From NCBI RefSeq assembly GCF_900110465.1, contig NZ_FODV01000027.1, forward strand, positions 1-43,611: 43,611 nt of DNA, read 5' to 3'. The position numbers and the translations under genes were made by a program. The notes beneath the pieces were generated by a model that was given only the letters and a program-made list of their open reading frames with translations, was not told where the DNA came from and ran no database searches. This document shows, piece by piece, positions 8,213-16,245 of the stretch (position 1 is its first letter; every line of letters begins with the position of its first letter). The DNA comes from Halogranum amylolyticum (GTDB lineage Archaea; Halobacteriota; Halobacteria; Halobacteriales; Haloferacaceae).

Positions 8213-8767
8213 CTATTGGAACATGTCGAACATGTAGCTTTTGTTTACAGCTTCGCTTGATGCTTTGGGTGCAGCAAATGCGGATACAAAGTATTCACCA
8301 AAGGATAAGAAAACCAAGGCAACGATAGCGACTAAAATCAGAATGAGTGAAGTTTGATACATCTCGTATCGTGTGTCGTTAACACTACGGTTGTGCTTGA
8401 CGCTTACCAAATACAATTTGAATATCTCATAGCTGAACATTTTTGAGTTCAACGAGAAGTATGAGAAGATATTTTCAGGCTTCTCAAGTGGACGTTCATA
8501 CTCAAATGCCCGTAGCGTTCGTAGCCCTTGAGCAGCGGATCCAAGTGAGATTCCGACAATTAAAAGCTTGGACCAGATAGAGAACCATGTCGCCGTACTC
8601 ACCACAGAGATGATAATTGCGTTGAGGGCCAGTAGGCCGCTCAGTTTTCTTTCGAGAGCTGTTGTCCTCGATTGCTCTCGTTCGAAGACATGCTTAATTT
8701 CGTCGAGACCATCCTCAACGGACTCAAAACTAAGGACAGTTTCTTCATCGACATCGGGAAGATTCAT
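8213..8767 (-). CDS. Membrane protein with N-terminal helix, operon partner of Ntn hydrolase
   Basis: The gene encodes 184 residues. Residues 1-41 are charged and helix-prone (EDGLDEIKHVFEREQSRTTA). Two adjacent hydrophobic segments follow (about 42-62 and 66-82), then a polar loop, then a third segment at about 141-165 (LILILVAIVALVFLSFG). The layout of helix, membrane hairpin, loop and membrane helix resembles small effector or sensor proteins of the SLATT type, but no family can be assigned by eye. It starts 1 base after the zinc-ribbon stop and ends 7 bases before the Ntn-hydrolase start, so the three are almost certainly one transcript. Confidence 0.65.
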   Translation of the reverse strand: MNLPDVDEETVLSFESVEDGLDEIKHVFEREQSRTTALERKLSGLLALNAIIISVVSTATWFSIWSKLLIVGISLGSAAQGLRTLRAFEYERPLEKPENIFSYFSLNSKMFSYEIFKLYLVSVKHNRSVNDTRYEMYQTSLILILVAIVALVFLSFGEYFVSAFAAPKASSEAVNKSYMFDMFQ

Positions 8768-8768
8768 A

Positions 8769-8903
8769 CTATTCGTCAGCTAAGTACGTGTTGCCGCATT
8801 CATCACAGACCTTTAGTTTCAAATCATTTGACCCACCTGTTTGTGTACTCTTTAAGAACCGCTCAGTGTCCATCCCTGGTTTACAACGAGGACAAGTTGG
8901 CAT
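8769..8903 (-). CDS. Zinc-ribbon miniprotein (44 aa), first gene of Ntn-hydrolase operon
   Basis: The frame runs from ATG 8903 to TAG 8769. Two CxxC knuckles, CPRC (Cys4, Cys7) and CDEC (Cys33, Cys36), predict a single zinc ribbon that nearly fills the protein. A TATA box at 8925-8932 lies about 28 bases before the start, marking the operon promoter. The stop is one base from the start of the membrane-protein gene. It may bind nucleic acid or act as a protein adaptor. Confidence 0.7.
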   Translation of the reverse strand: MPTCPRCKPGMDTERFLKSTQTGGSNDLKLKVCDECGNTYLADE

Positions 8904-8924
8904 AGAGACTGAAAAGAGGTTCAC

Positions 8925-8932
8925 GTATATAG
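8925..8932 (-). promoter_or_regulatory. TATA box of the zinc ribbon/membrane/Ntn operon
   Basis: On the minus strand the sequence reads CTATATAC, about 28 bases before the ATG at 8903. This is the spacing expected for a leaderless haloarchaeal transcript. Confidence 0.55.
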
Positions 8933-9329
8933 TATTTTCAGAATTCAGTCAGGACTCACCAATTACCAACTTATGAGTCTCATCACGTCAGTGTTCGGTT
9001 GTGATATTCGCACCAGAAATACTCGAAGCCGACCCCACCGGAAGACGAGCCTATCCGACCCCCGTACCGCGATTTCTAACCCCTTTCTTAGCCCCGACAG
9101 ATATGCCGCAGCGACAACGCTGGGCGAGGGGGTATCGAGACGCGGCCTCGAGTTGAAACGACGACCGGCCCATCAGCCGCTCTCTCGCGGTCACACCAGC
9201 GTTCCGGCGAACGACGACGCTCGGTCTACACAAGGGGCTGGCCCGTTCTGGGCCAGCCCGCATTTCCCCTGCCCCTTAGGGGCTTCTACTATATTCCCTA
9301 TCCTGATATCAATGGTTGGTGTATAGAGG
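8933..9329. other. Intergenic region with strong hairpin
   Basis: No gene is supported. A perfect 10-bp stem with a 5-base loop (9235-9259) is followed by a GCCCC/GGGGC mini-hairpin (9271-9283). They lie beyond the end of the minus-strand gene at 9330 and could terminate it. Confidence 0.45.
9235..9259. terminator. Perfect GC-rich hairpin
   Basis: GGGCTGGCCC (9235-9244) pairs fully with 9250-9259 across a 5-base loop. It lies about 70 bases after the stop of the minus-strand two-gene unit (9829-9330). A terminator role is inferred; there is no clear T-tract. Confidence 0.4.
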
Positions 9330-9527
9330 CTATCCGAGCTGACACTCGTGCATCGCAATCCGCTCCGGCAACCCGACTTTCCCACACACAGGACACTCAA
9401 CGAGCGGCGTCGGCGGCAATGCCTCCGTGGACTCCAGCGCTGCGTGCAGATGCGCCTGCACCGCCGCATCCTCCGTTCGCGACAGCGCCTGTGACAGATG
9501 CATCTCTAATTCTTCGCGTGCGCTCAT
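9330..9527 (-). CDS. Small C2HC zinc-finger protein
   Basis: The gene encodes 65 residues. A helical N-terminal half (about 1-36) precedes a zinc finger formed by Cys45, Cys48, His60 and Cys62 (CPVCGKVGLPERIAMHEC). It overlaps the preceding gene by 4 bases (ATGA), so the two are translationally coupled. Pairs like this are common on haloarchaeal plasmids, and the role is unknown. DNA or RNA binding is plausible from the finger. Confidence 0.65.
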   Translation of the reverse strand: MSAREELEMHLSQALSRTEDAAVQAHLHAALESTEALPPTPLVECPVCGKVGLPERIAMHECQLG

Positions 9528-9829
9528 GCGTGGGCCTCCTTGCGCTCTGCATCAACCTGCAGGCCGAGCTGTGCGAGCTGCCCGGTCGAGTCCCACCCAC
9601 GCTCCTGGGCGACGAACTCCCGCCAGTCGCGAAGCGGGCGGCCATCGAGCGGCTGGTAGTGATCAAGCGTGCGCCCGTCGAAGATGACGACGGCGTCGGC
9701 GGGACGGTAATAGTGATGCGTCGACCCCGTGGCGTCGACGCCGAGGGTGAACGAATGGGCGAGGGCAGTGGTGAGATGGCTAGCTAACGATGCGGTACGC
9801 TCTTGTGGGACGGCTTTCGTAGTTGACAT
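9524..9829 (-). CDS. Haloarchaeal plasmid protein of unknown function
   Basis: The gene encodes 101 residues from the ATG at 9829; an in-frame ATG at 9847 is less likely. It contains beta-prone segments around STHHYYRPADAVVIFDGRTL and DWREFVAQERGWDS. It is coupled to the zinc-finger gene by a 4-base overlap. No known domain is recognised. The paired organisation suggests that the two proteins work together. Confidence 0.6.
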   Translation of the reverse strand: MSTTKAVPQERTASLASHLTTALAHSFTLGVDATGSTHHYYRPADAVVIFDGRTLDHYQPLDGRPLRDWREFVAQERGWDSTGQLAQLGLQVDAERKEAHA

Positions 9830-10000
9830 TGGTCTTCTCCAATCCATCAGAAGACCGGTCCCGCGTGTTACAGCACGCGGGCATTCTCACGCCCAAGAGG
9901 GACCCGTCTTCCTTACCAATTGTTACGAACCAATAGGTGAAAAAGGTTTCCACTTGCCACCAGACAATAGGGTTATCCGACACGGGTTCAAGTGTACTGT

Positions 10001-10234
10001 ATGGACCGTGAACGGGACAACCAAGGACGCTACTCGACGCAGATTACACCACAGCGAGTTCTCGAAGTGCTCTCCGAGGCTGACACTCCGGTCTTGACGG
10101 CAAAGCAGGTTGCCGAGTCAATCGGATGCTCTGGGGAGGCCGCCCGGCAGAAGCTCCAAGCACTCCACGAAGAGGACAGAGTTGGGAAAATGAATGTCGG
10201 GGCTCGCGCTGTCGTGTGGTGGCGAGAGGAGTAG
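10001..10234 (+). CDS. Winged-helix DNA-binding protein
   Basis: The protein has 77 residues. ITPQRVLEVLSEADTPVLTA, QVAESIGCSGEAARQKLQAL and a following beta wing (DRVGKMNVGARAVVWW) form a complete winged helix-turn-helix. The ATG at 10001 is preferred over the in-frame GTG at 9992. Proteins of this kind are abundant on haloarchaeal plasmids and act as small transcription regulators. Its target is unknown. Confidence 0.65.
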   Translation: MDRERDNQGRYSTQITPQRVLEVLSEADTPVLTAKQVAESIGCSGEAARQKLQALHEEDRVGKMNVGARAVVWWREE

Positions 10235-10283
10235 CTAGATTTCGACGAACCTTCAGTAGGAGAAGTAAGGTTGCTTCTTCTGA

Positions 10284-10571
10284 CTATGGGTTCTCATCCC
10301 GTTCCAGAACCTCAGCATCAAGCTCGCCGGCAAGGAATGCCCGACCAGAGTCACTCAGGCCATATAGCTCAGATTCGTCTTTTTCCAAGATACCTGCGTC
10401 CATCAGCACGCGGCATCGTTTACTCGTGTACTGTCGGTCATACCCGATGTTTACTGAGAGAACCTTTGGAGACACGAGGATATCGTGGGTCTCGAAAAAC
10501 AGTAGAATCTCGTAATCAATTGGAGACATCCACGATACACGCTCAACCATCTCCTTGATGTGGCCTGTCAT
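10284..10571 (-). CDS. PhiH1 repressor-like winged-helix regulator
   Basis: The protein has 95 residues from the ATG at 10571, beginning MTGHIKEMVERVSWMSPIDY. The domain order is typical of the haloarchaeal virus PhiH1 repressor family: a first helix (SPIDYEILLFFETHDILVS), a recognition region (LSVNIGYDRQYTSKRCRVL), a wing (DESELYGLSDSGRAFLAGEL) and an acidic tail. A longer frame to 10679 exists but departs from the family. It probably represses a nearby promoter; its natural target here is not evident. Confidence 0.7.
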   Translation of the reverse strand: MTGHIKEMVERVSWMSPIDYEILLFFETHDILVSPKVLSVNIGYDRQYTSKRCRVLMDAGILEKDESELYGLSDSGRAFLAGELDAEVLERDENP

Positions 10572-10665
10572 TCGTAAAAAGTGACCTCGGTGTGTCTTGG
10601 TTCTAACCACATTCGTAGTCTCTACAAAACTACGTTCGTCGTCAAGACTTATTACCGCCCTCCTT

Positions 10666-10797
10666 CTAATGAGATCCAACGGAAGCTACAGACGGATCTG
10701 ACTGATTGTCGGATCCAGAATCAAGCGGACCCAGGTGCTGGAACACCGGCCCGCTGTGGCCTCCGTAAACCAGGTACGGAAGCATGTCAGCAATCAT
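10666..10797 (-). CDS. Very small protein (43 aa), uncertain
   Basis: The frame runs from ATG 10797 to TAG 10666 and includes PYLVYGGHSGPVFQHLGPL, an ordered-looking hydrophobic core. The frame is open further upstream without a good start, so it may be a fragment of a longer gene. It precedes the PhiH1-like repressor on the same strand by about 95 bases. Confidence 0.3.
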   Translation of the reverse strand: MIADMLPYLVYGGHSGPVFQHLGPLDSGSDNQSDPSVASVGSH

Positions 10798-10872
10798 TTC
10801 GCGGGGTATTGAATGCCCCGACCGACAGATCGCATCGGCTGCCAAATTTGAGAAGTTCACGGAACGCCACAA

Positions 10873-11607
10873 ATGAGCGCGACCACGAGTCCGGCCTTCG
10901 CCGACGAACTCGAGACGCTCAAGTCCCGCCTCGACGCCCTCGAAACGAAAAACGACGAACTCGAAGCCCGCGTCGACGAACTCGAAACCGAGAATCAACA
11001 ACTCGAAGAGCGCGTCGACACCCTCGAAGCCGAAACCGACCAGCTCGAAGCGACCGTCGACGACCAGGCCGAGACGATTGAGTCCCACCACGTAGACCTC
11101 GCCGAGTACACCGCCCGCGTGCGCAAACTCGAAACGAACTACGAGTCGGCCCACGAACACCGCAAGCGACTCCAACAGCAGTTCCACGAGTTGACCACCG
11201 ACGACATCGCCACGAGCGAGGACGACGTGACGTCACTCTCGCCGCTCCAGCAGGTCGTCGCCTTCTCGAAAGACGCCGTCCAGGAACTCACGTCCAACGA
11301 AAAGCGGGCTCGCTACATCGCGAAGGGCATCAGCGACTACGCGACAAAGGTCCCGGCGGGCTACACAATCGATTCGAGTACCATCAGCACCGTCCTGCGC
11401 TCGAAGGACGGCGAGAGTCCCCACACGGAGACCGTCTCAAGAGTGATGGAGTTCCTCAACCGCTTTGGCAAAGACGAGACGAAGCTCGTGAAACGCCGCG
11501 GCACCAAACGCGTCGTCTTCACCGAGCAAGCGGTCGCGGACCTCGAGTCGGCGACGAACGAGGACACACGCAGTATCACAGACGTTGTGATGTGGTGGCG
11601 ACAGTGA
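10873..11607 (+). CDS. Coiled-coil protein with C-terminal winged-helix-like domain
   Basis: The protein has 244 residues. Residues 8-75 form a long coiled coil of heptads (ALETKNDELEARVDELETEN), which should drive oligomerisation. From about residue 120 a folded domain follows (LSPLQQVVAFSKDAVQELTS, then ISTVLRSKDGESPHTETVSR), and a helix-turn-helix-like segment ends at a short basic strand (LVKRRGTKRVVF). The layout suggests an oligomeric DNA-binding plasmid protein, for example a copy-control or partition accessory. The family is recognised only as a haloarchaeal plasmid type, not by function. It stands alone between a repressor gene and a 580-bp gene-poor region. Confidence 0.65.
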   Translation: MSATTSPAFADELETLKSRLDALETKNDELEARVDELETENQQLEERVDTLEAETDQLEATVDDQAETIESHHVDLAEYTARVRKLETNYESAHEHRKRLQQQFHELTTDDIATSEDDVTSLSPLQQVVAFSKDAVQELTSNEKRARYIAKGISDYATKVPAGYTIDSSTISTVLRSKDGESPHTETVSRVMEFLNRFGKDETKLVKRRGTKRVVFTEQAVADLESATNEDTRSITDVVMWWRQ

Positions 11608-12152
11608 GGGCGTGATACCCGCCGAATCACCACTACCAACACGATAGGTCACTGACACACCACGCGGGGATGCACGGTACTACTAGCAGCAGCACTCGGG
11701 AACCCCTCGGTTGTTGTAGGAGTAGTAGTGGTGGATGAAACGAGTTTGAGCCGTTCGGTCGGTCGGAGGCTATCACAACGGGTGTGATGAGACGACGGCC
11801 GAGTATCACCGAGAATCTCGACCACGTGAGATCGAACGCACCGACAGCCCTGCAAAGCACTCGACGTAACCACGAGTCGTTTCAATCATGTCGATAATGA
11901 ACCAATCAGTAAATATGCCTACGAGCAATAACTTCACGTCGGGGACCAAGCCAACCCGTCAGAGGCACTCACCCACTCATCCCTTCCCTCCCCCGTTTTG
12001 CAACACGGTTCGACCCACTAACGGAGTTAGAGACCAGTGAACCCCTTCGTCAATGCGCGATGCGTTTCAGGGTTAGAAGTCATCGCCGTCGTGCGATTAA
12101 GGGCTGAAAAGCATCTGGAACAGAGTGAAACGATTCGAGACGGAGTTCTCTC
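11608..12152. other. Gene-poor region
   Basis: No gene is supported. The region contains trinucleotide-rich sequence (11683-11737) and one copy of the 17-bp dispersed repeat (11958-11974). A CCCCGTTTTGCAAC stretch (about 11991-12005) resembles half of the plasmid origin repeat. Confidence 0.4.
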
Positions 12153-12158
12153 TTTATT
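12153..12158 (+). promoter_or_regulatory. TATA-like box
   Basis: TTTATT lies about 30 bases before the ATG at 12186 and fits a short-leader or leaderless transcript. Confidence 0.35.
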
Positions 12159-12185
12159 CGGTCTCCGCGACTCCAACAGAATGCT

Positions 12186-12386
12186 ATGGCAACCAAACCA
12201 TCCGACCTCGATGGAGTCACAGAAGCATGCTCGGAATGCGCACGCGAGACGCTCCACAAGGTCCGGGTGGAGCTCCGCAAAGAGAGCTCAAAGCCGAACA
12301 ACGCAGAGTACTCCCGCGAGCCGTATCGCGTGGCGACCTGCATGGAATGTCAAACCGAGACGACGCTGCGGATGAACAACGCCTAA
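12186..12386 (+). CDS. Zinc beta-ribbon protein of a conserved haloarchaeal type
   Basis: The protein has 66 residues with two knuckles, CSEC (Cys15, Cys18) and CMEC (Cys52, Cys55). They flank a basic strand-rich stretch (TLHKVRVELRKESSKPN). This pattern is a small zinc beta-ribbon found in many haloarchaea, of unknown role. It is followed at 130 bases by another small gene on the same strand. Confidence 0.7.
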   Translation: MATKPSDLDGVTEACSECARETLHKVRVELRKESSKPNNAEYSREPYRVATCMECQTETTLRMNNA

Positions 12387-12515
12387 GACAGGCACTGACG
12401 CACAGCGTACCCTTTTTGAATCACATTCATGGAGAGGGCGGCGACCCAGCACTTCTGGACCGACGGCTGTATCTAACCCCAACAGTCACAGCAGCTGAGA
12501 CACGATAGACTCGTC

Positions 12516-12734
12516 ATGCGGCATTCGTCGACCCGATTGACCCCAACACAACAAACAGCCTTCGAACAGATTGAACAGGCGGTTACAACAGACGAGCCAT
12601 TCACGCACGACACAGCGATTGACTGGATCAGTGCCGGCGACGTCGAGCACTCCGAGGCCGAAGCGCTCCTTGAACAGCTGCTGTTGAAGGGGTATCTCTA
12701 CGAGACCGGCACCGGCCTCCGGATTACGAAGTGA
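12516..12734 (+). CDS. Small winged-helix-like protein
   Basis: The protein has 72 residues. TAFEQIEQAVTTDEPFTHDT and HSEAEALLEQLLLKGYLYET, followed by a short strand GTGLRITK, form a plausible winged-helix fold. No specific family is assigned. Confidence 0.55.
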   Translation: MRHSSTRLTPTQQTAFEQIEQAVTTDEPFTHDTAIDWISAGDVEHSEAEALLEQLLLKGYLYETGTGLRITK

Positions 12735-12845
12735 CAGCCGTAGCCGCCACGTGTCGTGAGCGCCTAACGCGAACGAGTGCGACCCCAACGAAGAGTGACG
12801 AATCCACTGTGCAGCGTCGCTAGACACAGTAGCGTGCCACCGTCA

Positions 12846-13181
12846 CTACTGCGACTCGTCTCCCACTGTTCCACTCCAGAGTTGCAACCGCTGGCGCAAC
12901 CACTCGGGGTCGGTCGTCTCGCCCTGTAGCGGGAGCTCGTCGAGCATCCACCGGAGGATACTCCCCATCGTCCACAGCAGCGCGAGTGTCTCGTCGTCGA
13001 TGTCTGCAGGCGCTGTGTCCTCGAAGTGTTCAACGAGGGTTGCGACCTGCTCGGTCGTCGGGTCGTCTGCGTTGGCGACGTACTCACGACCGACGTCGAT
13101 GAACCAGTCTCGAATGTACTCACTATCGGCGAATGAGTGGTCGCCGTCGCCGACGACCTCATTAAGCAGTTGCTCGGTCAT
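12846..13181 (-). CDS. Acidic helical protein, unknown function
   Basis: The protein has 111 residues, starting MTEQLLNEVVGDGDHSFADS, and is acidic throughout. It is predicted all-helical (DDETLALLWTMGSILRWMLD). It has no metal or catalytic motif and no recognised family. It converges on the small winged-helix-like gene. Confidence 0.6.
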   Translation of the reverse strand: MTEQLLNEVVGDGDHSFADSEYIRDWFIDVGREYVANADDPTTEQVATLVEHFEDTAPADIDDETLALLWTMGSILRWMLDELPLQGETTDPEWLRQRLQLWSGTVGDESQ

Positions 13182-13287
13182 AGTGGAACGTCTTCGAGAT
13201 GGAACCTAAAAGAGTCGGTGACGGCATCGCTCTGGGATCCGCAGTGGTCGCGCGACCGAGCGACCCGTGCCCACCCCTCCGTTCAGC

Positions 13288-13443
13288 ATGCGGTCTCTGC
13301 AGTGGACGTACTGGGTCACAGCCACCACATCGGACGAACCCTTCCACGTGGGAGAAAACACGCTGGCAGTCCTGGAAGCGCGCGATGTAATCGATATCAA
13401 GAATATTTCGGGCGGTAATAAACCAGTAGTCTCATATACATGA
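13288..13443 (+). CDS. Small protein (51 aa), uncertain
   Basis: The frame starts MRSLQWTYWVTATTSDEPFH and ends with VVSYT and TGA at 13443. The alternation of strand- and helix-prone segments looks like a folded mini-domain, but no family is recognised. Confidence 0.38.
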   Translation: MRSLQWTYWVTATTSDEPFHVGENTLAVLEARDVIDIKNISGGNKPVVSYT

Positions 13444-14301
13444 AGACAATACGTCATGACGGGGCAAAACAGCAACTGTCAGAGGCACTCACCCCATTTC
13501 TCCCGTCCCATCACTCCATCGCTGGTAGTTCAGTGTACGAGATGCGGGACAACGGCGCGTAAGTCGCCTGGGGGAACAATAAACCAATTAACCACCGTGC
13601 CTCGAGAGTCGCGCTGACCATCATCGTGAGAGGCCTCATCACTGCCGGAGACAACCACAACGGACACCGGGACAGCAGATCTTGTCGAAAAGTGGCGTGG
13701 AACAGATTGATAACGTACAGGCTATCACATCCGTCTGTGCGTCCATCGACGCACACCAGGTCTCTCGGCCCTGGAATCACGACACGATCGGCGCTTTTCT
13801 CGTCGGTCGTGGCCACTCCGAACCATCGCCGGCCGCCAGCCACTCCCCCTGGCGGCCGGCACTTCGTCTCGACCCCACGCAGTGAGCCTTCAGTGCGAGT
13901 ACACATCGAGTCACCACACAGAATTGTTGTATTTGGGCAATCTTTCGAGTGGTGTCAGAAACAAAGAACACAAATAACCACAGTATTGCTGGTTTTAAAC
14001 CGATAAGAACATATTTGAGTCACCCTATATTTTCAGATGCGGCCCACAACTGCGCACACTTGTCGCGTGGGAGAAGCCGCACGTCAGAGGCGCTCACCCA
14101 TCCCAATTCGTGGCGATAATTCCGGAGTTGGCGAGTGACCGGGCACGCAGAACGACGACGAAACCGGCGTATTGACACGGTGGGGCGGGGTGATTCCATC
14201 ACCCTCTCAATCAAACCTTCAGGCAGAGATTTTCACGCACCTAGAGGCTTGTCTGCTCGGAGGGTCACGTGGACGTGAAAATTGACTCCGTCGACCGAGC
14301 G
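13444..14301. other. Gene-poor region with hairpin and dispersed repeats
   Basis: No gene is supported in 860 bases. The region holds two of the three copies of the 17-bp repeat (13478-13494 and 14085-14101) and a perfect 12-bp hairpin (13828-13860). Confidence 0.4.
13828..13860. repeat. Perfect 12-bp inverted repeat
   Basis: GCCGGCCGCCAG (13828-13839) pairs fully with 13849-13860 around a 9-base loop. There is no T-tract and no flanking gene end, so its role is unclear. Confidence 0.5.
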
Positions 14302-14715
14302 CTACGAGTCGTCGGCGACGATCTCGGCGAAGGCAACGTTCTCGCGGACAGCATGAATGTCCACCTCGACTGTCTCGCCAAGCTGACCGCCGTCGACGAT
14401 GACGATGTATCCGCGTTCGACCTTCGCGATGCCGTCGCCTTCCTCGCCGAGCGTTTCGATTGTTACCTCGCGGACCTCACCCTCGTCAACAGGCGGCGCC
14501 TGCGGCTCCTGTGGCGCCGCGTTCGGGGCTGCGTCCGGAGACTCGCTCGGCGACGACGCGGCGGTGTGCGTGAGCACGCCAACACGATAGAACTCGCCGA
14601 CATCGAGTTCGCCGTGCTCGACCTCCTCGCGTGGAATCTCGATGCGGTACGATTCCGCTTGTTCGGTCACAGACGCAGCAAACAGACACTGCAGTGAGTC
14701 AGCAATATCGACCAT
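14302..14715 (-). CDS. TRAM-domain protein
   Basis: The protein has 137 residues from the ATG at 14715; the frame is open further upstream, but that part reads as non-coding. The N-terminal part (SVTEQAESYRIEIPREEVEH, about 16-45) has a small beta region. A Pro/Ala/Ser-rich linker (about 53-75) leads to a complete TRAM domain (VTIETLGEEGDGIAKVERGY through DIHAVRENVAFAEIV). TRAM domains bind RNA, and stand-alone TRAM proteins act as RNA chaperones in archaea. A longer linker and extra N-terminus distinguish this one from the shortest chromosomal forms. Confidence 0.75.
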   Translation of the reverse strand: MVDIADSLQCLFAASVTEQAESYRIEIPREEVEHGELDVGEFYRVGVLTHTAASSPSESPDAAPNAAPQEPQAPPVDEGEVREVTIETLGEEGDGIAKVERGYIVIVDGGQLGETVEVDIHAVRENVAFAEIVADDS

Positions 14716-15058
14716 CGGTGTAGTGCTCACCCGTTTGAGAGACTCGCGTATAACGGTGTGCGTCGAAGACGTCGCGAACTGCCACTCGAGAGAGAGACGT
14801 CTACAACCGGGAACGGGGGCTGTAAGAACCGAGATGACCACTTCGGCTGTGTGATCGACACCCATTAACCAACGAAATCGAGTGTGTTGGTTAATCGGCA
14901 TCACGTCGATGCACAGCGACGGCAGCCAACGAGCCACTGCTGGAATCCAAGTAAACGTGACAAGGTCTCGGGCCAGTCGAACGTAGCGACCGCAGACGGG
15001 TAGATACGCTACAACCGGGAGTGTGCGCCAAAAACGACGCCGGAGAACCACGCTCTGG
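14716..15058. other. Gene-poor region
   Basis: No gene is supported between the TRAM gene and the interrupted gene at 15059. Confidence 0.35.
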
Positions 15059-15313
15059 TTACCGGCGGATCGACTGACCGGCAACAACACGGATACCGTC
15101 ACAGACACGTTCGAGGTGTGTCTCCTCGGCGACGTTGCGGCGTGCGATCGGCGTAAGACAGAGGACCTCGTTGTCTTCTGTTTCGACCCACTCTCTCCCG
15201 GTCTCGGTGTTCCAACACTGTGGTGTCCACACCCCGGATTCGAATCACTCCCAGAGGTCTACATCCCCGTAGTACTCTCCATCACTGCCGCGATAGATCG
15301 TCCCATCTCCCAT
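15059..15313 (-). pseudogene. Small haloarchaeal gene interrupted by one in-frame TGA
   Basis: From the ATG at 15313 the frame reads MGDGTIYRGSDGEYYGDVDL plus two residues, then TGA at 15247-15245. It then continues in the same frame for 61 residues (for example ETGREWVETEDNEVLCLTPI) to a TAA at 15059. The second part has normal acidic haloarchaeal composition and no frame change, so a single nonsense change is the simplest reading. A TATA-like box about 28-30 bases upstream (15340-15348) is intact. Confidence 0.5.
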
Positions 15314-15396
15314 GAGAAGTAGTCACGCACTTCCAGACAATAATACTTGTCACTATATTTATTTATTCGAATGGTTGAAAAGTAATAAAAAAATGA

Positions 15397-15516
15397 ATGT
15401 CTGTGAAAATCTGTATTTGGGTTATTGTGATCAACGGCAACGACTACGAGTACCGGCAGTGGCGAGAAGACGGCAGTACCAAATCGAAGTATCACGGGCC
15501 AGCCGACGACGGGTAA
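15397..15516 (+). pseudogene. Short fragment of a haloarchaeal small protein
   Basis: The frame from ATG 15397 ends with VINGNDYEYRQWREDGSTKS and KYHGPADDG before TAA 15516. The tail looks like real coding sequence, but the first ten residues do not, and a different ATG at 15393 is out of frame. This suggests a degraded 5' end. Confidence 0.35.
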
Positions 15517-16201
15517 GCATGGAGCGTCGGATCTTCGATGGCCCACACGAACCCTCAGGACGGGTAGATTGTGGAAAATCGAGAACCAGACTACACCCCA
15601 TGTTGCCGTTGTAAACCCGGTTCTGACAGGATCTGTAGGGCAGTACGCGGCAGTACGATAATCGGGCATATTCTCAACACGGGTGTAGAACGGCGTTCAA
15701 TTCGGCTAGACCACGGTAGGACCCACTCGCCGCCGAGTATGGCTGGGGAGAGGAGAGAGTTAGCCACTTGAGCAGTCGGCGACGATCTGAAGGCAGGCAC
15801 GTCAAGTATAATCGCTTGGATTACTTGACAGAGAGTGAGTGCCCCAACCTTGTTATGAGACATTCTTGTAATTAATATCAATCCACACAACATACTTGCC
15901 GACGAGCCCTCTCCACGATTACTCGTGGAACATCTATACTCCTCACTTATTACACGTTCAGAAAGTCTCACCACTTCCGTGAATCCTTATCACATGTTGG
16001 GGTCGGTTCCACTCTTGGTGGGTAGCACCTCGCGCTGTAGTGTTTGTCCGCCCCTGAGGGCTGCGAGACGGCCAGTTATCACAGGTGATCCTGTTGTCTA
16101 TTCACGAGTTCTCCGGGACAAGTAGCGACAGTGCGATAGACTGGCTCTAGCGTGTAACGGTGACCTGGCTAAGAGAGATTCGTTCAGACCGATAGTAGCG
16201 C
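15517..16201. other. Gene-poor region
   Basis: About 680 bases hold only weak frames. One at 15571-15771 has a CCRC motif but no further support. Confidence 0.35.
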
Positions 16202-16245
16202 TTTTATTCGTCGTTAGCCAAAGCGCGGTAAGTAGCAAACCGGCT

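Noticed and set aside
11649..11885. Thr- and Ser-rich minus-strand frame over trinucleotide repeats, or an origin-like element
   Set aside because: Composition follows the low-complexity DNA, and no origin repeat of the 17404 type is present apart from a partial match at about 11991.
13511..13906. 131-aa minus-strand frame
   Set aside because: It crosses the strong hairpin at 13828-13860, and its composition is unlike neighbouring proteins; only the last 36 residues look possible.
14716..15108. Upstream extension of the TRAM frame to a 268-aa product
   Set aside because: The extra residues lack haloarchaeal acidic composition and overlap the interrupted gene; the ATG at 14715 fits the TRAM protein.
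15245..15247. Selenocysteine reading of the in-frame TGA
   Set aside because: Haloarchaea are not known to use selenocysteine and no suitable downstream RNA structure is evident; a nonsense mutation is simpler.
15571..15771. 66-aa plus-strand frame with a CCRC motif
   Set aside because: GTG start, no second metal-binding pair, basic composition and no promoter spacing support.
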